Part shown: positions 17,125 to 25,041 of the stretch, in pieces | Layout of the letters: every line of letters starts with the position of its first letter | Position numbering within the stretch: position 1 is the first letter of the stretch | NCBI GenBank assembly: GCA_035533755.1 | Contig: DATLTC010000019.1 | Location: 1 to 64,000 of the forward strand | Reading direction: 5' to 3' | From: Gemmatimonadaceae bacterium | GTDB taxonomy: Bacteria; Gemmatimonadota; Gemmatimonadetes; Gemmatimonadales; Gemmatimonadaceae | DNA: 64,000 nt | Notes under the pieces: generated by a model | The model's database searches: none | Seen by the model: only the letters and a program-made list of their open reading frames with translations | What the model was told of the DNA's origin: nothing | Made by a program: the position numbers and the translations under genes

Positions 17125-17726
17125 GGAATCCTCGCTTTCGTAGAATCAGTGAGCACCAGCGAATCCTGCCTGCTGAATCCGAATTCTTCGATGGTGAAGA
17201 TCACGACGCGGGGCTTGATCTGCGCCACGCGCATCCGGCCCAGCGTCTGCCCCACCGTCGCGCGGTAGAGCGTGTTGGCTTGATCGCGCATCACGGCCAC
17301 CGACCGGTGGCCGGACACGTCGTAGAGAATGCCGATCAGGTGCAGATCGGAGAGCACGGGCCGCAGCTCGCTGGTGTTGAGCAGCGAGACGAACGGATCG
17401 CGCGTGCCGGTGCGGTCGTAGTCGAACGCCTCGCGCATCACGAACGACGGCACGCTGTCGGTCTTGGCGGCCACGCGCCCGTGGGGCCCCACCTTGCCGC
17501 CGGTCCCGGTGCCGAGCGCCGCGCCCTTGGGCGGCGCCGACTGCGGAGCCGGCTTGGCCGGCGCCTTCTTGCCCTGCGCCTGGGCCGGGGCGTTCTGCTC
17601 GGCGGCCACGTGCGCGTCGGCCGCGCCCGCCGCCTTGCGGGCCTTGTCGATGGCCTTGGTCATCTGCGCGTGCGCCGTACCGGCCCCGAGGGCCACCAGC
17701 GCCGCGACGATCAGTGCACGCCTCAC
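17121..17726 (-). CDS. pilP: Type IV pilus assembly protein PilP
   Basis: Periplasmic link between the PilN/PilO inner-membrane pair and the secretin. 201 residues: signal peptide to AHAQ, a Lys/Pro/Ala/Gln-rich linker (about 40-90), then the conserved HR domain with YDRTGTRDPFVSLL and LHLIGILYDVSGHRSVAVMRD. Classical PilP is a lipoprotein, but no lipobox cysteine is visible here, so it may be anchored by its signal segment or soluble. It overlaps both pilO and pilQ by four bases. Confidence 0.88.
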   Translation of the reverse strand: MRRALIVAALVALGAGTAHAQMTKAIDKARKAAGAADAHVAAEQNAPAQAQGKKAPAKPAPQSAPPKGAALGTGTGGKVGPHGRVAAKTDSVPSFVMREAFDYDRTGTRDPFVSLLNTSELRPVLSDLHLIGILYDVSGHRSVAVMRDQANTLYRATVGQTLGRMRVAQIKPRVVIFTIEEFGFSRQDSLVLTDSTKARIP

Positions 17727-18331
17727 TTGCCCTCCTTGAGCGGCATCGCCGCCGGGGAGGTGTGGGCGACGTACGTCTGGATGTCGAACGTCGCGTCGAG
17801 CAGATGCACCATGGGGTTCTTGTTCCGGTCGTTGGCGCTGGACGGGGTCAACGACACGTTGATCGGCGCCACGATGCGGCGCAGTTCGCCCACGTTGGTG
17901 AGGAACTCCGCGATCTTGTGATAGGGCCCGGTGACTCCGAGCTTGTACTTGTAGGTATCGAACTGGTCACCCTGCGTGACGCCGTCGGGCGAGACCGACG
18001 AGATGTCGAGCCCCACCTGGCGCGCCGCGGTGGACACCGCCTCGAGCAGCGCCGGCACTTCGTTGCCGGTGGGCACGAGTTGACGCATGATCTCCACTTC
18101 GCCCGCATACTCGTTGGCCTGCGCCCGCAGCTTGTCGATGCTGCCGCGCGCCACGTCGTCCTTGGCCTTCTTGTTCATGGCCTGCAGGCTGTCGACGTGC
18201 TCGCTGGCCAGCTGCAGCACGAGGGCCTTGGGCGTCCACACGTACTGGTAGTACAGCCCGGCGATGGCCAGGAACAGGATGACCACCATGAGCTTGATCT
18301 GATCGTTTCGGCCGGTCGGAAGGAGAGCCAT
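17723..18331 (-). CDS. pilO: Type IV pilus inner-membrane protein PilO
   Basis: 202 residues with a short cytoplasmic tail (MALLPTGRNDQIK), one membrane segment (about 13-31), a coiled coil rich in Lys, Ala and Asp (about 38-75) and a ferredoxin-like periplasmic domain (about 85-185, VSPDGVTQGDQFDTYKYKLGVTGPYHKIAEFL split in two strands). This is the standard PilO architecture. It dimerises with PilN below the secretin. The start is two bases after the pilN stop, and the 3' end overlaps pilP by four bases. Confidence 0.92.
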   Translation of the reverse strand: MALLPTGRNDQIKLMVVILFLAIAGLYYQYVWTPKALVLQLASEHVDSLQAMNKKAKDDVARGSIDKLRAQANEYAGEVEIMRQLVPTGNEVPALLEAVSTAARQVGLDISSVSPDGVTQGDQFDTYKYKLGVTGPYHKIAEFLTNVGELRRIVAPINVSLTPSSANDRNKNPMVHLLDATFDIQTYVAHTSPAAMPLKEGK

Positions 18332-18333
18332 GG

Positions 18334-19077
18334 CTATTTCACCGAAACGTTGAGAGGCACCCGATGGATGACGCTCGAGTCCGGGCGCGTATAGAGCATC
18401 GTCAGCTGGAAGTCGGTGACCTGGACGCCGTTGTCCACCGCGACTTCCGACTTGTCGAGCGTCACGTTGCCGAGGAACGGCGAGTCTTCGAGACCCTTCA
18501 TGAACCGCGTGAGCGCCTGGATGTCCACCGTCCGGCCCAGCACGCGTACGCGCACCGTATCGAGCGGAATGGTGGTGTCCAGCCTGGCGACCTTCTTGGC
18601 CTTGGGCGCTTCATCCCCGGGCGGGCGCGCGGTGACGATGTTCTGGCCCTGCGGCGTGCCCGTGTACGTGAGCCCGGTGAGCCAGGTGTACGGCGGCAGC
18701 GCCTGACTCACTTCCTCGAGCACGTGCGGCCAGACGAACCGATCGCCGTCGATGGCGCGGATGATGTTGAGCTGACGGAGCAGCGTGTCGCGCTTGGCTT
18801 CCAGGTGCACGCGTTCGTTGAGCACCGAGGCGTAGCGCGTGGAGTCGGCCAGTCCGAGCTGCTCGGCATTGGTGAGTTGCGACTCCTGGCGGCTCTGGTA
18901 CACATACATGGCCCCGACGGCCGCCAGCGACACGACGCCGCAGACCACGGCGGCCGCGAGCCACCGATCCTTGATGCGATCCGAAAATCCCGACGTCAAC
19001 GACGCGAAGTCGACCCGCGGCGCACCGCCGCGTCTCGATTTCTTGCGAGCGCCTGGGAGAAGATTGATTTCGATCAT
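18334..19077 (-). CDS. pilN: Type IV pilus inner-membrane protein PilN
   Basis: The N-terminus IEINLLPG is the diagnostic motif that inserts into the groove of PilM. A basic stretch, then a single membrane segment (about 38-60, WLAAAVVCGVVSLAAVGAMYVYQ), a coiled coil and a periplasmic ferredoxin-like domain with VRVLGRTVDIQALTRFMKGL follow. At 247 residues it is longer than the usual 180-210, with a Lys/Asp/Pro-rich insertion near 145-170. It starts 19 bases after pilM. Confidence 0.94.
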   Translation of the reverse strand: MIEINLLPGARKKSRRGGAPRVDFASLTSGFSDRIKDRWLAAAVVCGVVSLAAVGAMYVYQSRQESQLTNAEQLGLADSTRYASVLNERVHLEAKRDTLLRQLNIIRAIDGDRFVWPHVLEEVSQALPPYTWLTGLTYTGTPQGQNIVTARPPGDEAPKAKKVARLDTTIPLDTVRVRVLGRTVDIQALTRFMKGLEDSPFLGNVTLDKSEVAVDNGVQVTDFQLTMLYTRPDSSVIHRVPLNVSVK

Positions 19078-19096
19078 GAGGCGTGACGCATGGGGG

Positions 19097-20140
19097 CTAT
19101 GCGACCTTCCGCAGCGCCAGCCCGATGGGAAGCATCAGGAGCGGTGCGATTTCGTCAGTGACGAGCGAGTCCAGCGCCCCGTCACGCACCTTCAGCGATG
19201 CCAACGGGTTGGCCTGCTCCACGGCGAGCTTCAGTCGGTTGGCCAGCATGCCGGTGAGCCCCGGAATCCGGGACCCGCCGCCACAGGTGTAGACGGCCCG
19301 CACCGAACTTGCCGTGCGCGAGTTGGAGGCGAGAAACGCCACCGCCCGCTCGATGCCCAACGCGATCTCCTCGCCGCGGCCCTCGAGAATCACGTCGAGG
19401 TGCGGCGAGCGGTCGAATCCCTGCAACAGCGCCTGCGAGTCGTCGGCGCTCAGGCCGCGCTCGCGCTGTAGATCCTCGCGGAACCGCCGCGTCCCCACCG
19501 CCAGGTCGCGGGTGAGAATCGGCACGCCGTCCTCGAGGATGTTGATGTTCGTGACTTCATGCCCCACGTTCACCAGCGCCACCACCCCCGTCATCGCGTC
19601 GGGATGGTTGAGCTCGAACGCGTTGTGCAGCGCGAACGCATCCACGTCCACGATGCCGGCCTCGAGCCCCGCGTCGGTCAGCACGCGCAGCTTGGATTCC
19701 ACCAACTCGCGCTTGGCCGCCACCAGCAACACGCTCATCTCCAACCCGTCGCCGTCAGGATCGAGGATCTGGAAGTCCAGCTCCACCGATTCCATATCGA
19801 AGGGCACGTGCTGCTCGGCTTCCCAGCGCATCAACTCGCGCGCCTGCTGCTCCTTCACGCGCTCGATCTGGATCTTCTTGATGATCACGTCGCGCCCGCC
19901 CACGGCCGTCACCACCTGCTTGGCTTTGACGCCCGCCGCCAGCATCGCCGACTGGATCGCCTCGGCGACGATGCCGGGATCCATCACCTCGCCCTCGACG
20001 ATGGCGTCGACGAGCAGCGGCGCCGTGGCAACCTTCACCAGTTCCGGCTCGCCCTTCGAGTGATCGATCACCGCGACTTTGATCAGGCCCGATCCGATAT
20101 CCAGGCCGATTGTCGTCTTGCTCCGACCAAGGAATGCCAT
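19097..20140 (-). CDS. pilM: Type IV pilus assembly protein PilM (actin-like)
   Basis: Cytoplasmic actin/FtsA-fold ATP-binding protein that couples to PilN. 347 residues from ATG 20140: TTIGLDIGSGLIKVAVID is the phosphate-1 loop, VALVNVGHEVTNINILEDG phosphate-2, and VYTCGGGSRIPGLTGMLANRL the adenosine motif. The frame is open 52 codons further upstream but has no family similarity there. No Shine-Dalgarno is obvious. It is the first gene of the pilMNOPQ-lipoprotein operon. Confidence 0.94.
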   Translation of the reverse strand: MAFLGRSKTTIGLDIGSGLIKVAVIDHSKGEPELVKVATAPLLVDAIVEGEVMDPGIVAEAIQSAMLAAGVKAKQVVTAVGGRDVIIKKIQIERVKEQQARELMRWEAEQHVPFDMESVELDFQILDPDGDGLEMSVLLVAAKRELVESKLRVLTDAGLEAGIVDVDAFALHNAFELNHPDAMTGVVALVNVGHEVTNINILEDGVPILTRDLAVGTRRFREDLQRERGLSADDSQALLQGFDRSPHLDVILEGRGEEIALGIERAVAFLASNSRTASSVRAVYTCGGGSRIPGLTGMLANRLKLAVEQANPLASLKVRDGALDSLVTDEIAPLLMLPIGLALRKVA

Positions 20141-20446
20141 GGGGAAGGTCTGGGTCGTGCCGCACTCACCACGCGGGGCCCGTGCCCCAAGTGCAGGTGA
20201 GCGTCGGCGTCTGAAGAAAACGGCGGGGAATCCCGCCGTATTCCGTGGAAGGTCAACGCTGCAACGGTGAGCCGTACCGGGTAGTGCCGACAGCACTTAC
20301 CACACACTCGGACTGCCGATTCCGGACACCGGACGCCGCCAAACCGAACCCGGCCGGTTGCGCCTCACGGTACACGAACTACGCGCAACGAGGTAACACC
20401 CACAGGCCCGAAGCTCGATGCCGCCGCCAGCCGGCCACCCGGGCGG
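20141..20446 (-). other. 306-base gap upstream of pilM with hairpin leader
   Basis: No gene is seen. On the minus strand a stem CGGCGGG/CCCGCCG (20221-20238) with a 4-base loop is followed by TTTTCTTCAG. This is a plausible terminator for the minor pilin operon that ends at 20447, or an attenuator in the pilM leader. A TTGACC at 20256-20251 has no good -10 partner. I looked for the conserved blocks of a c-di-GMP riboswitch and did not find them. Confidence 0.5.
20216..20238 (-). terminator. Intrinsic terminator downstream of minor pilin operon
   Basis: A 7-bp perfect G/C stem (20221-20227 with 20232-20238) is followed on the minus strand by TTTTC (20220-20216). It lies about 210 bases after the third minor pilin stop and about 80 bases before pilM. 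Confidence 0.55.
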
Positions 20447-21460
20447 TCAGGGAGTCGGCGCCCAGCCCCGCGGAATCACCAACCGCAGCCGGCCGATTGG
20501 CCAAACGGCAGCCTCCACAGCGCACACGGAATATCGTAAGTGCAAGCCAGCATTTGGCTTAACAAGTACGCTCGACGCATCTACTGATGCCGACAGTATC
20601 AGGCCATCAACCGTGACCCCGGCCGCCGCCACCTCCAGTCCACCCACGGCCACGATCACACCGCGGTACGACACCGGTCCCGTCACCCTGAGGCGACCAT
20701 CCACGATCAGGATTCCCGATCCGGATCCACCCACCAGTTCCAGATCGCCGGCCGCGTGCGCCAGCACCGCGGCCGGCGCGGCCACCGCCGCGCCGGCCCC
20801 CAATTCGAGCGTGGCGCCGCGCACGAGCCCGTCCAGGGAACTGGTCCCGAACACGAGGTAGGTGGAGTCGATGCCGGCCTCGCGCCCCTCGACGGCCATG
20901 GGCGGCGCCGTCCGCCCGGGGGGCACCATGATCCCCGGCACCGCCGCGGCCATCGACCCGCATCCGCTCGCGTCGGCCGAATCGTCGGCGCTGGTCTGGA
21001 GCACGCCGTCGGCGCGCACGTCGCCGCGGGCCACGAGCGCGGCCAGCCCCGGGAACCGCGGCGACTCGACGCGCAGAAGGTGCGTCGCGCCGGCGGCGGC
21101 GCTGTCCGCCCGATCCGTGGCCCGGATCGTGGCCAGGAAGGTGCGGCTGGACACCCGCGTGATCCAGCCGCGGGTGCGCGCACCGGCATCCACGTCGAAC
21201 TCCAACGCCGGCTGCGTGGTGCCCACCGGCTGGCGCAGCCAGCGCGCCGCGTCCCATGCCTGGATCAGTTGCGCTAACGCGATGTCGGTGGCCCCCTGGA
21301 GCTGCAGCGTGCGCTGCGCCAGACGGTCGGCGGTCCACGCGATACGCGCTGCGAAGAATGCGGCTGCCACGAAACTGCCGGCCACCCCGAGCGCCACGAG
21401 CGCAAGCAGCAGCGCGATGCCGCGGCGCGCCCTGCGGGAGCGCCCGCTACGGGCGCGCAT
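20447..21460 (-). CDS. GspK/PilX-like minor pilin
   Basis: 337 residues. The N-terminus RRARRG then IALLLALVALGVAGSFVAAAFF is a prepilin-like leader ending in Gly14 and a hydrophobic helix. The mature residue 5 is Leu, not Glu. Absence of Glu5 is a known trait of the GspK class that caps the fibre tip. The large C-terminal part is beta-rich and Ala/Gly-rich (VLQTSADDSADASG; GILIVDGRLRVTGPVSYRGVIVAVGG). ATG 21460 overlaps the upstream pilW-like gene by 14 bases. With the two genes before it, the order resembles gspI-J-K. Sequence similarity beyond the N-terminus is not recognisable. Confidence 0.75.
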   Translation of the reverse strand: MRARSGRSRRARRGIALLLALVALGVAGSFVAAAFFAARIAWTADRLAQRTLQLQGATDIALAQLIQAWDAARWLRQPVGTTQPALEFDVDAGARTRGWITRVSSRTFLATIRATDRADSAAAGATHLLRVESPRFPGLAALVARGDVRADGVLQTSADDSADASGCGSMAAAVPGIMVPPGRTAPPMAVEGREAGIDSTYLVFGTSSLDGLVRGATLELGAGAAVAAPAAVLAHAAGDLELVGGSGSGILIVDGRLRVTGPVSYRGVIVAVGGLEVAAAGVTVDGLILSASVDASSVLVKPNAGLHLRYSVCAVEAAVWPIGRLRLVIPRGWAPTP

Positions 21461-22283
21461 CGCGCAGCACGACGGCCAGATGCGCCGCGAACGCGCCCGG
21501 ATCCGAGCGCGCCGCGATCTCCACGCCGCCAATGGACTCGGCGAGCGCGAGCGGCCGGGCGAGCGGACGGCCGGCAGCATCGAGATACGTGAACCGTAAT
21601 CCGGACCGATCGGAGTTCGCGCGGTACGCGCTCAGCGGACCGGCCACCGGCTGGATGCCGGCAAAACGCGACGCGTCGGCGTTCCACTCGCGCAGCCCCA
21701 GATACCAGAGGCCGTCGCCGCTCAGATACAGGCTGAATCGGGTACGGCGGGCGACCCGGACCGCAACCAGCGCCGAGCCGGCCATCGGGAGCGGCGCGTC
21801 GAGCGCCAGGACGAGCCCGTCGCCACGCGCCACGAACAGGCACGCCGCGCCGCCGCTGACGACGCGCGTGACGGTGCGCTCCACCCAGCGTTCGGGGGCG
21901 CCGCGCTCGTCGAGCGCGAACAGGCGATCGCCGGCGCGGGGCGGCGTGACGAACGACGCGAGCGCCGGGCCGTCGGCAACGGCATCGCCGGCCACGCGAA
22001 GCTCGGCACCCTGCATGCAGGCCACCGCCGTCCCGACGAACGCCTGCGCCTCGACGGCCGAGTCGGACGCCGCCTGAGGCGCGATGTCGCCCCCAGCGAT
22101 CGGCGCCAACTGCGCGGCGAGCACGTCGAGTGTCTGGCGCGCCGCCCACGCCTGCTGCCGCGACGCCTGGAGCGCGCGCTGCCAGCGCTCGAGCGAAGCG
22201 GCGCGACGCGCGAGCAACGCGAGCACCAGGCCGAGTAGGCACAGCGTGACCGCCATCTCGATGGCCGTGACGCCGCGCCGCAT
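21447..22283 (-). CDS. PilW/GspJ-like minor pilin
   Basis: 278 residues. The short leader MRRG is followed by VTAIEMAVTLCLLGLVLALLARR: a type III/IV prepilin cleavage site with Glu5 present. After the helix comes SLERWQRALQASRQQAWAARQTL and a beta-rich globular region as in PilW/GspJ. ATG 22283 lies three bases after the stop of the preceding minor pilin gene. It probably forms part of the priming complex at the pilus tip with its two neighbours. Confidence 0.82.
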   Translation of the reverse strand: MRRGVTAIEMAVTLCLLGLVLALLARRAASLERWQRALQASRQQAWAARQTLDVLAAQLAPIAGGDIAPQAASDSAVEAQAFVGTAVACMQGAELRVAGDAVADGPALASFVTPPRAGDRLFALDERGAPERWVERTVTRVVSGGAACLFVARGDGLVLALDAPLPMAGSALVAVRVARRTRFSLYLSGDGLWYLGLREWNADASRFAGIQPVAGPLSAYRANSDRSGLRFTYLDAAGRPLARPLALAESIGGVEIAARSDPGAFAAHLAVVLRDARP

Positions 22284-22286
22284 GAT

Positions 22287-22682
22287 CTAGCAGACCAGGG
22301 CGGCGCGCAGCACGAACGCGGCCTGCGGCGCCCGCGCGTCGTACGTCACGCTGTCGTACAGCAGGCGGGCGGTGGCACCCAGGCGGGCCACCGCCCAGTG
22401 TTCGACCAGGCCGGGCGCCGGCGATGCGGTGCCGGTGGCGGCATCGGGACAGCCCTGCGCCCGGAGGAGCGCAATGCGCGTGGCGGCGGCCGCAGCCGCG
22501 GCGGCCCGCCGGTTGGCCGTGGCGTGCAGCCGGACGAGCAGGGCGGCGTTCCCGGCCATGGCCAGCAGCGCACCGTCGAACAGCACGAGTGCCACGAGCA
22601 ACTCGACGAGCGTGAATCCGCGCCGGAGTCGGCGGCGATGGGAACGGGAACGGGCGTGAACGCATACGGAGGCAGGCCGCAT
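22287..22682 (-). CDS. PilV/GspI-like minor pilin
   Basis: 131 residues from ATG 22682, with an unusually long Arg-rich leader of 22 residues ending RRLRRG, then FTLVELLVALVLFDGALLAMAG. Glu5 is present. Two cysteines (in RAQGCPD and at the C-terminal ALVC) could form a disulfide. ATG 22712, ten codons upstream, is an alternative. It is the first gene after the sigma-54-like site at 22738-22752, so it probably heads the minor pilin operon. Confidence 0.8.
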   Translation of the reverse strand: MRPASVCVHARSRSHRRRLRRGFTLVELLVALVLFDGALLAMAGNAALLVRLHATANRRAAAAAAAATRIALLRAQGCPDAATGTASPAPGLVEHWAVARLGATARLLYDSVTYDARAPQAAFVLRAALVC

Positions 22683-22737
22683 GCCGCATGATGGGCGGGC
22701 AAAGGGCCGCACCCGTAACCGGATTCACCCGCAACGT

Positions 22738-22752
22738 GCGAAACCAGTGCCA
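22738..22752 (-). promoter_or_regulatory. Candidate sigma-54 promoter for minor pilin operon
   Basis: The minus strand reads TGGCACTGGTTTCGC. The -24 box TGGCAC is perfect, the GG-to-GC spacing is the required 10 bases, and the -12 box is TCGC instead of TTGC. The predicted start of transcription is about 22727, some 45 bases before ATG 22682. The site lies between the pilA terminator and the first minor pilin gene, the expected place for a separate promoter. Confidence 0.6.
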
Positions 22753-22762
22753 CAATGCAAGA

Positions 22763-22790
22763 GGGGCCGGACGCATGCGCGTCCGGTCCC
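22763..22790 (-). terminator. pilA terminator
   Basis: 12-base arms (22763-22774 and 22779-22790) pair around the loop with one G-T pair. The minus-strand hairpin is followed by TCTTGCATT. It lies 24 bases after the pilA stop. Confidence 0.75.
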
Positions 22791-22814
22791 TTTCAAGCGT
22801 ACCGAGCCAGGCGC

Positions 22815-23198
22815 TCAGTTACAGACCGGCTCGCCCTCGCCCGCCGTGGTCACGAGCGGGTTGGCCGTGTTCACCGCGATGGCGCAGGTGTGGCCCGACA
22901 GCTGGCTGTGGGTGACGGTAGCCGACCAGTAGCCGGCGCCCACCACGACGGCCGGCGTGTTCACGCCCGTCGACTGCTTGAAGTTGATGGCGCTCAGGTT
23001 CGTGGAGTACTTGGACGAATCCGAGAAGAAGGCCTCTTCCGCCGTCACCATGTTGCGGAGGTCCGACTTCATGGCCGTGACGTACGCCTTGGACTTAGTG
23101 TTCGCGAACTTGGGGATCGCGATCGCGGCCAGAATGCCGATGATCACGACGACGATCAGAAGCTCGATGAGCGTGAAGCCCTTGCGATTCTGCAGCAT
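22815..23198 (-). CDS. pilA: Type IV pilin (major pilin, PilA-type)
   Basis: 127-residue precursor. MLQNRKG is the leader, cut after Gly7. FTLIELLIVVVIIGILAAIAIPKF is the canonical N-terminal helix with Phe1 and Glu5 of the mature protein. The C-terminal part has two cysteines (HTCAIAV and EPVC) that can form the D-loop disulfide, and a Ser/Thr/Asn-rich middle (SDSSKYSTNLSAI). ATG 23198 has GAGG about seven bases upstream. A strong terminator follows and a sigma-54 site precedes. It is single, short and strongly bounded, as expected for an abundant major subunit. Glycosyltransferase genes lie directly upstream. Confidence 0.93.
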   Translation of the reverse strand: MLQNRKGFTLIELLIVVVIIGILAAIAIPKFANTKSKAYVTAMKSDLRNMVTAEEAFFSDSSKYSTNLSAINFKQSTGVNTPAVVVGAGYWSATVTHSQLSGHTCAIAVNTANPLVTTAGEGEPVCN

Positions 23199-23258
23199 GG
23201 TCTGCCTCAGGTGTGGTGTGTTCAGGGGGGGGATCGCGAATCTCAACGATTCCTTAAT

Positions 23259-23274
23259 GGCAATGCCGATGCCA
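23259..23274 (-). promoter_or_regulatory. Sigma-54 (RpoN) promoter of pilA
   Basis: The minus strand reads TGGCATCGGCATTGCC. Against the consensus TGGCAC-N5-TTGCW the -24 box differs only at its last base, and the -12 TTGC is perfect. GG and GC are separated by exactly 10 bases. The predicted transcript start near 23249 leaves a leader of about 50 bases with a Shine-Dalgarno before ATG 23198. PilR, a sigma-54 activator, is encoded four genes upstream. In Pseudomonas pilA is known to be PilR/RpoN-dependent. Confidence 0.8.
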
Positions 23275-23304
23275 GGTTCTGAAACCCCACTAAGACGCTC
23301 TGTA

Positions 23305-25041
23305 TCAACGAGTTGTATTTACTGCCTGCCCCTTGGCTCCAACGGGCCGTGGTGTGTTCTGCAACGACCGCCGCAATTCGCCAGAATCGGGTTTGGCGGT
23401 CTTTCGGGCGGCTTCCGCTGCCAGCGCGCTGTCGCTCCGCACGATGATCCGGTGGAGCTCGGTGATCGGACCGTGATGCTTGAGCGCCTGCAGGGCGATG
23501 ACCTTGGCGGAGTCGTACTTGCTCTCCATGTACAGGCAGTCGGCCCATTGCGGCCGGGCGACGACGATATTGCTGTCCACGGCCACGGCCCACCGATACA
23601 ACTCGATGGCGGGCTTGCAGATGCCCCAGGCGCGATAGTTCTCGGCGAAGCTGAACGCCATGAACGGATCGAACTGGAAGAGCTGCATCCCGCGGTGGTA
23701 TTCGGCCTCGCCGTCGCGCATGCGCTTGTTCTGCATGTACCAGGCGCCCAGCATGAAGTGGGCGCGGTAGCTGTCGGGCGCGTCCTTGACGGCGGTCTTG
23801 AAGAGGATGTCGTCATCGTGCCACACGCGCTGGCGCTCGGCGCTGCGCCACGCGCCGATGCCGATGAGCCCGGCGGTGACCACGGCGCCGGTCAGGGCCA
23901 GCCGCCGCGCCGAGAGCCATTCGTACACCAGCGGAATGAGCGATCCCACGAAGATGGCCACGCCCACGCTGGGAAAGAGCAGCGTGCGCTCGGCGATGAG
24001 GAACCCGGCCGGCACGACGATGTTGCTCACCGGCGACATGGCGACGATGAGCCAGCCGAGGCCGAAGCTGGCGGCGGGGATCCGCTTGCGGAGCGCGAAC
24101 GTGAGACCGATCACGCCGATCATGAGCAGAAAGCCGGGCAGTTGCGTGATGCTCACGCCCTGGGCGATCTCGATGTACGGCGGCGCGTACTCGGTGGTCA
24201 GGTGCGCGGGCCAGAGGAAGAGGCGTCCCCATTGCGGCGCCACGCCGATCATCGTGAGGATGCGATTGGTGTTGGAGAGGTGGAGTCCCTGGAAGGGCAC
24301 GAACGGATGGAACCCCTCGAAGCTGCCGGGCAGCACCACGCCCCGCGCCCACAGGAACGCGAGGGCGACGGCCGTGAGGCCGAGTACGAACGGGCGCATG
24401 GCCACCAGGCGGTCCCAGAGCGGGCGCGGATCGCGCACCACCGTCATCTCGGCCACGACCACCAGCGCCACCAGCGTGATGCCGTGCTCCTTGAACAGCA
24501 TGGCGGCCGCGTAGCAGGCGGCGATCGCGATCATGCGGCCCACGGAGAGCGGCCCGAACTGGCGACCGTACACGTAGAGCCCCATGGCCACGGTGAGCAG
24601 GAGCCCCACGGTGAGTTCCGACTGGCCGACGATGTTGCCTACGGCCTCGACGTGCAGCGGGTCGACGGCGAACAGCGCGGCGGCGATCCACGCCGGCACG
24701 GTGGGCAGCACGCCCGAGAGCACCCAGTACACCGCGACGCACATGGCGATGTAGAGCCCGACGTTCGTGGCGTGGAAGATGGCGGGGGATCCGTGCCCCA
24801 GCACCCACTGCACGGCGAAGCCGAGGATGGTGAGCGGACGGTAGCCGTCGCCGCCCCACGCCTTGGACCAGTACGAGTCGGCGAAGAAGTGCCACCAGTG
24901 CGCCAGCGAGTGCAGGCGATCGTCCCGTTGGATGACGTAGACGTCGTCGTAGGCGAACTGGTTGGCCAGCGACGTGAACGAGGCGAGGAACGAGAGCAGA
25001 CCGATGCTCGCGGCGAGCATCCACCAGGTGCGGCGTTTCAT
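23305..25041 (-). CDS. TMTC-like GT-C glycosyltransferase with C-terminal TPRs
   Basis: 578 residues with about ten membrane segments and then TPR-like repeats (about 420-540: APDSYRAHFMLGAWYMQNKRM, DPFMAFSFAENYRAWG). The first periplasmic loop has FAYDDVYVI with the Asp-Asp of GT-C enzymes, followed by WGGDGYRPLTILGFAVQW and VDPLHVEAVGNIVGQSEL, the signature blocks of TMTC/DUF1736 proteins. In animals TMTC1-4 are O-mannosyltransferases for cadherins (GT105). It presumably moves sugar from polyprenyl phosphate to a periplasmic protein acceptor. The 5' end overlaps the GT2 gene by four bases, and the next gene downstream is pilA, so pilin is a natural candidate acceptor (inference). Confidence 0.82.
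   Translation of the reverse strand: MKRRTWWMLAASIGLLSFLASFTSLANQFAYDDVYVIQRDDRLHSLAHWWHFFADSYWSKAWGGDGYRPLTILGFAVQWVLGHGSPAIFHATNVGLYIAMCVAVYWVLSGVLPTVPAWIAAALFAVDPLHVEAVGNIVGQSELTVGLLLTVAMGLYVYGRQFGPLSVGRMIAIAACYAAAMLFKEHGITLVALVVVAEMTVVRDPRPLWDRLVAMRPFVLGLTAVALAFLWARGVVLPGSFEGFHPFVPFQGLHLSNTNRILTMIGVAPQWGRLFLWPAHLTTEYAPPYIEIAQGVSITQLPGFLLMIGVIGLTFALRKRIPAASFGLGWLIVAMSPVSNIVVPAGFLIAERTLLFPSVGVAIFVGSLIPLVYEWLSARRLALTGAVVTAGLIGIGAWRSAERQRVWHDDDILFKTAVKDAPDSYRAHFMLGAWYMQNKRMRDGEAEYHRGMQLFQFDPFMAFSFAENYRAWGICKPAIELYRWAVAVDSNIVVARPQWADCLYMESKYDSAKVIALQALKHHGPITELHRIIVRSDSALAAEAARKTAKPDSGELRRSLQNTPRPVGAKGQAVNTTR

Noticed and set aside
20141-20160. Sigma-54 site directly before pilM (GGGCACGGGCCCCGC)
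   Set aside because: GG-N10-GC spacing fits, but the conserved T residues of both boxes are missing, so in GC-rich DNA it is likely chance.
20141-20446. c-di-GMP riboswitch upstream of pilM
   Set aside because: The conserved aptamer blocks are not present on either strand; only a hairpin with a T-run is seen.
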